In this document: piece by piece, positions 5,947 through 12,289 of the stretch | Numbering within the stretch: position 1 is the first letter of the stretch | Layout: every line of letters begins with the position of its first letter | Assembly (NCBI GenBank): GCA_020048795.1 | Contig: JAIFMA010000142.1 | Span: forward strand, 1-12,289 | Length of the DNA: 12,289 nucleotides | Direction: 5' to 3' | Source: Rhodoferax sp. | GTDB taxonomy: Bacteria; Pseudomonadota; Gammaproteobacteria; Burkholderiales; Burkholderiaceae_C | Notes under the pieces: generated by a model | The model's database searches: none | What the model was told of the DNA's origin: nothing | What the model saw: the letters and a program-made list of their open reading frames with translations, nothing else | Position numbers and translations under genes: made by a program

Positions 5947-8238
5947 CTAGCCTGGCGAGGTTGTCGCACCACGGTCAATGGCGAATGATAACGATACTTG
6001 GGCCCCTATGGGCTGTCCATCCACCAGCCGGTTGGTGATTTCAACCCGCGTGCCATGTTCGTCGGCTATTTTTTTGACCACTGCCAGACCGAGGCCGGTG
6101 CCTTTGTCCTTGGTGGTGACATAGGGCTCAAAAGCCCGCTTGAGAATATTCTCCGGGAAGCCGGTACCACAGTCCAGCACGCTCAGACGAACCCGCTGCG
6201 ATGCGGCTCGCCACTGGGTTCTGAGTACCACAGGATACTGGGTGTCGGCGCGCCCCGCACTGACGGTGGCATCCTGGGCATTTTGCACCAGGTTATGCAG
6301 CACCTGGCGGAGCTGCTGAACGTCGCCTTGCACATTCGGGCACTCAGGGTCAAGATCGGCGACGACACGCACACTGGAATGGTCATTGGCATACAGATGA
6401 AGTACATCAAGCGCCAAGCTATTCAGGTCAACCGGTTTAAGCTCAGCCGCCGGCAGGCGCGCGTAATCACGAAACTCGTTAACCAACCGTTTCATGGCAT
6501 CGACTTGATCAACGATGGTTTTCACCGACTTGGTCAGCAACACCTGCTCTGGCGCACCCACTTTGCCGGTGAGCTTCATCTCGAGGCGCTCCGCCGACAA
6601 CTGGATCGGTGTCAATGGGTTTTTGATTTCATGCGCCAGTCGCCGGGCCACCTCGCCCCAGGCTTGCGAGCGCTGGGCCGAAACAATTTCTGAGATATCG
6701 TCAAACACCAGCAAACGTTGATGGCCGGGCAATTCGGCCCCACGAGCAACCAGGGTAATGACATCATTGGCCGGTCGTCCCACCGGCCCGGCGCTGGTGT
6801 TGCCAAGCTCAAACGACTGTTGCCAGTGGTCCAGGCTACGCTCTGGACCATGCAGCAAAAATGCCTCAAACTGCTGCGAGATACTGGCACCGAAGGATTG
6901 CAAGCCATCAATGTCTTCGAGCCGCTTGCCTTCGTGGGCAGCCAGCGGCAATCTCAGGATGCGCGTGGCACCGGGATTGGAGGAGGCGATGGCACCGTTG
7001 GCATCAAGCACCAGCACGCCCGCCGTCAGGTTGTCCAGAATGGTCTGCAAATTGGCTCGCGCCGCACTGACCTCGATCATGCTGGTTTGCACCGCCTGTC
7101 GCGCATCAAATAGCTGCTGTGTCATCTCGGCAAATGAGCGGGTCAAACCGTCAAGTTCATCTTTGCCCCCAAGAGACGCTTTCGGCGTCAGGTCGCCAGC
7201 GGCCACTTCACGCACACCATCGGCCAACAACAGCAGCGGGCGCGCAATCTGGTTGCCCAACAGCACCGCCAACAGCACACTGCCAAACACTGCCATGAAC
7301 AAGCTCAGCGTCAAGGTACCGATGTACATGCGCCGCAAGCCCTCTCGCGCCAAAGCACGCTCCTGGTACTCACGGTTGGCCTGGGATACCGCCAGGGCAT
7401 TGCTGACCAGCGTGGATGGCAAGGCTTTGGCCACCAGCAGGTAGCGCGGCTCGGCCAACGCCCCCACATCATTGCTGTTGACCAATGCCAGGGCCTTGAT
7501 GCGCGCGATGGCCGGCTGTGGGGTGGCTGCTTCTTCCAAGCCTTCGACCCAGGTGACGAATTGCTGTGCCCGTGCGGCCCGAAACTGCTGTTGCGTGGGA
7601 AGTTCCGGTGTGAGTCGGTAACGTGACTGTCCGGCCGCAGCGATGAGCCGACCCGAGGCACTCCACAGCATCAGGTCGTCGGCACCCATGGCCTCGCGCG
7701 CCCGCTCGAGTGGCAGGGCTGCGCTGGCATCGAGCGTTTCGGACAAGCCAGCAGCGGCACCTCGGGTTTTGGCAACCAAATCGGACGACAGTGCCTCAAG
7801 CGTTGCCCGGCCCAGATTCAGGCCGGCCTCCAGTGCGCCTTCGACCTTGACATCAAACCAGCTTTCGATGGAGCGAGAAACAAACTGGTAAGACACCACA
7901 TAAATCAGCATCCCCGGGGCAAAACCGGCCAACGCAAACACGGCAGCCAGCTTCACCAGCAAGCGACTGCCGAACTTTTTTTGCTGCAAACGTCTGAGCA
8001 GGCGATAGGCAATCCAGCAAATCACCAGCAGCAACAACGAAGCCACCACCACGTTGACGGCAAACAAGAGGGTGTAGTTGCGCTCGTACAGGTCACGGTT
8101 GGTGGTGGCCTGTGTCAGCAAAAAAAGCAGCACCAGACCCACCGCGACCATGGCCGTCAAGCCCAGACCGATGGTCCAGCGCAAGGCGCGAGACTTTTTG
8201 ACCTCGGCAACCGGATTGCCGCGCCCCGAGACGCTCAC
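5947..8238 (-). CDS. NtrY-like membrane sensor histidine kinase
   Basis: This is a 763-residue hybrid-free histidine kinase. Predicted helices lie at about 21-42, 56-80, 94-119 and 303-328; the positive-inside rule puts residues 120-302 in the periplasm as the sensing region. A HAMP domain (about 329-383) and a PAS domain (about 395-515) follow. Phosphoacceptor H536 is in AHEIKNPLTP, the N box includes N653, and the ATPase G boxes are DCGTGF (689-694) and GTGLGL (713-718), with FEPYVTTK between them. All kinase motifs are intact. This architecture and the paired regulator identify an NtrY-type kinase; in other bacteria NtrYX is linked to nitrogen, redox or respiratory control. The GTG start overlaps the DUF4390 stop as GTGA, with GGAG upstream, indicating coupled translation. 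Confidence 0.95.
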   Translation of the reverse strand: MSVSGRGNPVAEVKKSRALRWTIGLGLTAMVAVGLVLLFLLTQATTNRDLYERNYTLLFAVNVVVASLLLLVICWIAYRLLRRLQQKKFGSRLLVKLAAVFALAGFAPGMLIYVVSYQFVSRSIESWFDVKVEGALEAGLNLGRATLEALSSDLVAKTRGAAAGLSETLDASAALPLERAREAMGADDLMLWSASGRLIAAAGQSRYRLTPELPTQQQFRAARAQQFVTWVEGLEEAATPQPAIARIKALALVNSNDVGALAEPRYLLVAKALPSTLVSNALAVSQANREYQERALAREGLRRMYIGTLTLSLFMAVFGSVLLAVLLGNQIARPLLLLADGVREVAAGDLTPKASLGGKDELDGLTRSFAEMTQQLFDARQAVQTSMIEVSAARANLQTILDNLTAGVLVLDANGAIASSNPGATRILRLPLAAHEGKRLEDIDGLQSFGASISQQFEAFLLHGPERSLDHWQQSFELGNTSAGPVGRPANDVITLVARGAELPGHQRLLVFDDISEIVSAQRSQAWGEVARRLAHEIKNPLTPIQLSAERLEMKLTGKVGAPEQVLLTKSVKTIVDQVDAMKRLVNEFRDYARLPAAELKPVDLNSLALDVLHLYANDHSSVRVVADLDPECPNVQGDVQQLRQVLHNLVQNAQDATVSAGRADTQYPVVLRTQWRAASQRVRLSVLDCGTGFPENILKRAFEPYVTTKDKGTGLGLAVVKKIADEHGTRVEITNRLVDGQPIGAQVSLSFAIDRGATTSPG
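8235..8238 (-). promoter_or_regulatory. GTGA stop/start overlap coupling DUF4390 to the kinase
   Basis: On the minus strand the four bases GTGA hold both the kinase initiation codon GTG (8238-8236) and the DUF4390 termination codon TGA (8237-8235). Such overlaps commonly allow a terminating ribosome to restart. The GGAG stretch upstream could serve as the ribosome-binding site. The frame on both sides is long and well conserved in type, so the overlap itself is directly visible. Confidence 0.75.
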
Positions 8239-8864
8239 TTGCCGGGCTCCGGCTCAAGCGTCTGGGTTGCCGCGCGCGAAACCAGCCAGTCCGACTGCCC
8301 CAAGGTGCCAATCTGCAGCGGCCGCGGCAACTGCGTCACGTCCAGTTGAAAATGAAAATCGACCACATGTTTGCTGCCGGGCTCGAGCTCTGCCAGATTG
8401 GCGATTTTCCAGCGAAAAATGCGCCGGATGGTGCTCATGGCATCTGCCAAAGATTCGAAATTCTGGTTGAGAGTCAGTCCCTGCGAGACCTCAGCGGCTT
8501 CGCCAGATGCCACATTAAGCCGCCAGCGGCGCGTCAGCGGATGGTAAGACAAACGCATGCTGCGCTGGGTCGAGGCGACTTTTTTGTTCATCCAGTACCA
8601 ACGTTCGCGCAGCAGGTCTGCCTGCGCCACAAAGTAAATAGGGATGCCCTTGAGCAGCGCTTCTTCCACCACAGCCGGTAGCTCCACATTGAGCTGGACC
8701 GACAACCACAGACTCTCTTCCAGGCGCTCCAGCTTCAGCAACGGGACTTCCGGCGCACTTGGCTGGGCCCTGGCTGGGCCGGCCCAACCCATCAAGATCG
8801 CCACCACCAACCACAAAAGCCAGCTAGGATGCTGTCTTTTCAAGCAGTGCGTAGTAAAAGCCAT
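8235..8864 (-). CDS. DUF4390 exported protein
   Basis: The product is about 209 residues from the ATG at 8864. It has a signal-peptide-like N-terminus: basic KR at 9-10, a hydrophobic core WLLWLVVAILMGWAG, then ARA-QP as a likely signal peptidase I site. The mature part is predicted to be rich in beta strands, with WYWMNKKVA and YHPLTRRWRL stretches that fit DUF4390, a family of unknown function. The start is uncertain. The frame is open to 8915, and alternatives are an ATG at 8873 and a TTG at 8843, the latter giving a compact signal peptide; none has a good ribosome-binding site. All overlap the end of rsmB, by 41 nt for the start chosen. Its stop overlaps the kinase start as GTGA, so the two are probably made together. 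Confidence 0.85.
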   Translation of the reverse strand: MAFTTHCLKRQHPSWLLWLVVAILMGWAGPARAQPSAPEVPLLKLERLEESLWLSVQLNVELPAVVEEALLKGIPIYFVAQADLLRERWYWMNKKVASTQRSMRLSYHPLTRRWRLNVASGEAAEVSQGLTLNQNFESLADAMSTIRRIFRWKIANLAELEPGSKHVVDFHFQLDVTQLPRPLQIGTLGQSDWLVSRAATQTLEPEPGK

Positions 8865-10149
8865 CGTGGTCATGGGCCCGATTGTCCATGGGCGCGCCCG
8901 CTTGTGCGTTGTCAAGTGGCAACAGATGCCCTGGGCTGGCCAGCATCACCGCCTGCGGATGGCCTGCCAGAAAGGCATCAAGCTGCTGCTCTCCCTCTGC
9001 GTGGAACACCGAGCAGGTGCAGTAGAGCAGGTGTCCACCGGGTTTGAGCAAGGGCCATAGGCGCGCCAGAAGACGGGCTTGGACCGCTGCCAACTGGGCA
9101 ATGTCGGTTTGACGGCGCAGCCAGCGAATGTCCGGATGCCTGCGCACAATACCCGAAGCAGAACAGGGTGCATCAAGCAAGATGGCATCAAACGGCTCGC
9201 CGTTCCACCATGCCGACACATCAGCCGCATCGGCAGCGATCACGTCAGCCGTCAGGCCCAGGCGAGCCAAGGTCTGATGTATGCGTTCGCAGCGATCCGG
9301 GTCAATCTCCAGCGCCGTGACCACCACGTCAGCCAGCTCCAGCAAGTGGGCGGTCTTGCCGCCGGGGGCTGCGCAGGCATCAAGGACCCGCAGACCTGAC
9401 TGGTTTGGCAGTGCTGCGAGCAACAGCGGTGCCGCCAATTGGGCGGCACTGTCCTGCACCGACACGCAACCGTCCAGAAAACCCGGGAGCAGTTGCACGG
9501 CGCAAGGACTTGCCAGCACAACACCCCAATCCCCCACGGGTGAACTGTCCATGCCGGCTTCACGCAGTCGCACCTGGTACGCCGCTGGTGTGGTTTGGCG
9601 AGCGTTGACGCGCAACACCATCGGGCCAGGGCCCCCGGCGGATGCCAAAATGGTCTGCCACTGGTCAGGCCAGTCAACCCGAAGCTGCTCAATCCACCAT
9701 GCGGGGTGATTCCAGCGCGCCACGGGGTCGGCATCAGTCAGCGCGATCAAGGCAGCGCGCTCACGCAAAAACCGTCTCAGGCAAGCATTGATGAATCCCG
9801 CCTGGGGCTGGGTGACAAGCGATTTTTTGGCGGCCTCAACCGTCTGATTGACCAGCGTAAAGGCATCGTAGCAGGCATCTTCCTGATGCCATAGCAATGC
9901 CAGCGCCACGCACAACAGTGCGTCAACCGGCGGCGGCGGCGCCCGCGATGCCAACTGCCTGCGCAACGCCTGGGCTCGTCCAAGGCAACGCAAGACCTCA
10001 AAACTCAGTGCCTGCACGCCCGCTCGCAATGGGAGTGCAACGGCATCCATGGCCGCTGTGCCAGACTGTCCACGGCGAATCGCTTGCAGCACCGTGGAGA
10101 CCGCCTGTAGTTGACACCACAAGGGAGGCTGGTGCGGGGCTGTCATCAT
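8824..10149 (-). CDS. rsmB: 16S rRNA (cytosine-967-C5)-methyltransferase
   Basis: RsmB transfers a methyl group from S-adenosylmethionine to C5 of C967 in 16S rRNA during small-subunit assembly. The product, about 441 residues, has an N-terminal NusB-like helical RNA-binding domain (about 10-150) and a C-terminal Rossmann methyltransferase domain. Counting from the ATG at 10149, the SAM motif LDACAAPGGKTAHLLE lies at about 256-271, DAPCS at 326-330 and the nucleophile motif YCTCS at 376-380. The two family cysteines, C329 and C379, are present, and the C-terminus DGFYYALLEK is typical. The start is an ATG at 10149 or the adjacent ATG at 10146, preceded by TTG at 10152. No clear ribosome-binding site is present. 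The rpoC terminator ends about 11 nt upstream, leaving little room for a separate promoter. Confidence 0.96.
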   Translation of the reverse strand: MMTAPHQPPLWCQLQAVSTVLQAIRRGQSGTAAMDAVALPLRAGVQALSFEVLRCLGRAQALRRQLASRAPPPPVDALLCVALALLWHQEDACYDAFTLVNQTVEAAKKSLVTQPQAGFINACLRRFLRERAALIALTDADPVARWNHPAWWIEQLRVDWPDQWQTILASAGGPGPMVLRVNARQTTPAAYQVRLREAGMDSSPVGDWGVVLASPCAVQLLPGFLDGCVSVQDSAAQLAAPLLLAALPNQSGLRVLDACAAPGGKTAHLLELADVVVTALEIDPDRCERIHQTLARLGLTADVIAADAADVSAWWNGEPFDAILLDAPCSASGIVRRHPDIRWLRRQTDIAQLAAVQARLLARLWPLLKPGGHLLYCTCSVFHAEGEQQLDAFLAGHPQAVMLASPGHLLPLDNAQAGAPMDNRAHDHDGFYYALLEKTAS

Positions 10150-10160
10150 CAATGATTCAC

Positions 10161-10204
10161 AAGAAAAAACGCCTCATACCCATATCTGACGGGCGTGAGG
10201 CGCT
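10161..10204 (-). terminator. Intrinsic terminator after rpoC
   Basis: Read on the minus strand, CGCCTCA (10202-10196) pairs with TGAGGCG (10176-10170) as a perfect 7-bp, GC-rich stem. Inside it GCCC/GGGT-type bases (about 10194-10191 and 10181-10178) can extend the stem after a small mismatch. The stem is followed directly by TTTTTT and CTT (10169-10161). It lies 24 nt after the rpoC stop codon and points away from rpoC, so it should end the rpoBC transcript. The plus strand has no T run after this hairpin. Confidence 0.85.
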
Positions 10205-10225
10205 CTATGAATGATAGCTAAATGA

Positions 10226-12289
10226 TTATTCGGCCGCGGTGCCCTCACCCACCTCAGCCTCGCTGTTGCCGGCCAATTCAGCCGCCTCGGCTTCAGCAAT
10301 GGCTCGGCGCTCGGCATCGTCCATGTTTTCTCGGGCGTTGCGCGCTTCGTGGTAGGCCATACCGGTACCGGCTGGAATCAGGCGACCGACAATCACGTTT
10401 TCTTTCAGACCACGCAACTCGTCGCGCTTGCCCATGATGGCGGCTTCGGTCAGCACCCGGGTGGTTTCCTGGAAGGATGCTGCACTGATGAAACTGTCGG
10501 TGGACAACGATGCCTTGGTGATGCCCAGCAACAGGTTGGTGAAGGTGGCGGGTATCTTGTCTGCCGCCCGCAGCGCATCATTGGTATTGAGCATCTCGGA
10601 ACGTTCGACCTGTTCGCCGTTGATATAGGTGGAATCCCCCGCGGCCAAAACCACCACCCGCCGCAGCATCTGGCGAACAATGACTTCGATGTGTTTGTCA
10701 TTGATCTTCACGCCCTGCAAGCGATACACCGCCTGAACCTCGTCCACGATATACCTTGCCAATTGCTCCGCACCCAGCAAACGCAAAATATCCTGCGGAT
10801 CGGGTGGACCATCGACCAAACTCTCACCCTTGTTGACCACCTGACCTTCGTGAACCAGCACATTCTTTTCTTTTTCGATCAGCTTTTCCCAGACCAGGCC
10901 ATCGGGGTCGGTGATTTGAATGCGTATCTTGCCTTTGGTCTCCTTGCCAAAAGAGATCGTGCCGGTCATCTCGGCCAGAATACCGGCATCCTTGGGTGTC
11001 CGAGCCTCAAACAACTCGGCCACACGTGGCAAACCACCGGTAATATCACGCGTCTTTTGACCTTCAATCGGGATACGCGCCAACACTTCACCCGGGCCCA
11101 CGTCCTGACCGTCACGAACCTGGACCAATGCACCAACCTGGAAACCAATCGTCACCGAATGGTCGGTGCCCGGAATCTTGACCTCGTTGCCGGCAGCATC
11201 AATCAGTTTGACCTGCGGACGAATGACTTTGGCCGAACCGCGGTGTTTCGGATCGATCACCACCATAGTCGACAGACCCGTCACCTCATCCAATTGTTTG
11301 GCAACCGTCAGGCCTTCCTGGAAATTCTCAAAACGAACCTTGCCAGCAAATTCTGTAATGATGGGACGTGTCAGTGGATCCCAGTTTGCCAGAATCGTGC
11401 CGGCCTTGAGCGTCTGGTCTGCCTTGACGGCCAAAACAGAGCCGTAGGGCACCTTGTGGCGTTCACGCTCGCGGCCATGCTCGTCATGGATCACGATCTC
11501 GCCTGAGCGGGAAATCACCACCAGTTCACCTTTGCCGTTGGTCACATAGCGCATCGTGGCATTGAAGCCAATATTGCCGTTGGACTTGGCTTCGACGCTG
11601 GAAGCAATGGCCGCGCGTGATGCCGCGCCACCAATGTGGAAGGTGCGCATGGTCAACTGGGTGCCCGGTTCGCCAATCGACTGGGCCGCGATCACACCGA
11701 CCGCTTCACCGCCATTGACCAGACCGCCACGACCCAAATCACGGCCATAACACTTGGCACAAATGCCAAAACGGGTTTCGCAGGTCAGTGCAGTGCGCAC
11801 TTTCACCTCATCGACACCGGCAATTTCCAGCTCTTCGATCAGGTCTTCGTCCAGCATCGACCCGGCAGGTGCCAACACCGCCTGATTTTCGGGGTGCAAA
11901 ACATCGTCAGCCACGGTGCGTCCCAAAATGCGGTCGCGCAGCGACTCGATGACCTCGCCGCCTTCAACGATGGCTCTCATCAAATAACCACCATGGGTAC
12001 CGCAGTCTTGCTCAGTCACCACCAGATCTTGCGTCACATCAACCAGACGACGTGTCAGGTAACCGGAGTTGGCTGTTTTCAAGGCGGTATCGGCCAGGCC
12101 TTTTCGGGCACCGTGGGTGGAGATGAAGTACTCCAGCACGTTGAGTCCTTCGCGGAAGTTGGCGGTAATGGGTGTCTCAATGATTGAGCCATCTGGCTTG
12201 GCCATCAGACCCCGCATGCCCGCCACCTGGCGAATCTGGGCAGCAGAACCACGGGCACCAGAATCAGCCATCATGTAGATGGAGTTGAA
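10226..12289 (-). CDS. rpoC: RNA polymerase beta' subunit, 3' part
   Basis: This is the C-terminal 687 residues of the beta' subunit; the gene runs off the right edge of the window, entering in frame with FNSIYMMADSGARGS. Visible landmarks in order are the secondary-channel/bridge-helix region (TANFREGLNVLEYF through SGYLTRRL), and the second zinc site, with one cysteine in DCGTHGG and three in CETRFGICAKC. The trigger loop follows (GEAVGVIAAQSIGEPGTQLTMRTFHIGGAA). The SI3-type insertion between the trigger-loop halves is present, as in other Proteobacteria. The jaw and clamp follow (GGLPRVAELFEAR, then LLGITKASL), and the protein ends in an acidic, Ala/Glu-rich tail. All are intact. It is catalytic for transcription and essential. 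An intrinsic terminator lies at 10161-10204. The start and rpoB lie outside the window. Confidence 0.99.
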   Translation of the reverse strand, partial: FNSIYMMADSGARGSAAQIRQVAGMRGLMAKPDGSIIETPITANFREGLNVLEYFISTHGARKGLADTALKTANSGYLTRRLVDVTQDLVVTEQDCGTHGGYLMRAIVEGGEVIESLRDRILGRTVADDVLHPENQAVLAPAGSMLDEDLIEELEIAGVDEVKVRTALTCETRFGICAKCYGRDLGRGGLVNGGEAVGVIAAQSIGEPGTQLTMRTFHIGGAASRAAIASSVEAKSNGNIGFNATMRYVTNGKGELVVISRSGEIVIHDEHGRERERHKVPYGSVLAVKADQTLKAGTILANWDPLTRPIITEFAGKVRFENFQEGLTVAKQLDEVTGLSTMVVIDPKHRGSAKVIRPQVKLIDAAGNEVKIPGTDHSVTIGFQVGALVQVRDGQDVGPGEVLARIPIEGQKTRDITGGLPRVAELFEARTPKDAGILAEMTGTISFGKETKGKIRIQITDPDGLVWEKLIEKEKNVLVHEGQVVNKGESLVDGPPDPQDILRLLGAEQLARYIVDEVQAVYRLQGVKINDKHIEVIVRQMLRRVVVLAAGDSTYINGEQVERSEMLNTNDALRAADKIPATFTNLLLGITKASLSTDSFISAASFQETTRVLTEAAIMGKRDELRGLKENVIVGRLIPAGTGMAYHEARNARENMDDAERRAIAEAEAAELAGNSEAEVGEGTAAE

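Noticed and set aside
8865..8915. Longer DUF4390 start at 8915
   Set aside because: It would overlap rsmB by 92 nt and put about 30 residues before the signal-peptide hydrophobic core. A shorter start gives a normal signal peptide.
10349..11506. Long open frame on the plus strand, opposite rpoC
   Set aside because: It lies wholly antisense to the strongly conserved rpoC. Its translation has no recognisable domain and a composition typical of shadow frames in GC-rich DNA.

Overview
This window reads as ordinary chromosomal DNA of a betaproteobacterium of the order Burkholderiales, most likely family Comamonadaceae (Rhodoferax- or Polaromonas-like). The reasons are the moderately high GC content, the close resemblance of RpoC, PurU and RsmB to that group, a DUF3567 gene (a small family I know only from Burkholderiales relatives), and the rsmB–DUF4390–ntrY–ntrX gene order. 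No tRNA, rRNA, insertion sequence, phage gene, toxin–antitoxin pair or CRISPR array was found. The genus is a guess; no search could be run.

Layout: (1) 94-921 (+) encodes a DUF2189 integral membrane protein, ending in a probable terminator at 971-993. (2) 977-1864 (-) is a GcvA-type LysR regulator, divergent from (3) psd, phosphatidylserine decarboxylase (1963-2814, +). (4) purU, formyltetrahydrofolate deformylase (2807-3655, -), converges on psd so closely that the two stop codons overlap by 8 bp. A candidate promoter for purU lies at 3715-3742. (5) 3769-4077 (-) is a small DUF3567 protein. (6) 4164-10149 (-) is a compact cluster transcribed in the order rsmB > DUF4390 > ntrY-like kinase > ntrX-like regulator > DUF3108. 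The genes overlap or lie at most 42 nt apart, and GTG starts occur at two junctions. (7) 10226-12289 (-) is the 3' two-thirds or so of rpoC, running off the right edge, followed by a strong intrinsic terminator at 10161-10204 just before rsmB.

The cluster in (6) is the most interesting part. A 16S rRNA methyltransferase, an exported protein of unknown role, a four-helix membrane sensor kinase with a large periplasmic domain, a response regulator lacking the AAA+ sigma-54 domain of classical NtrX, and a TonB-like, membrane-anchored DUF3108 protein appear to be co-expressed. My inference is an envelope- or redox-sensing two-component unit with two accessory envelope proteins. Neither its signal nor its regulon can be read from the sequence. 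All other genes are conserved housekeeping or lineage genes, and no clearly new system is visible.
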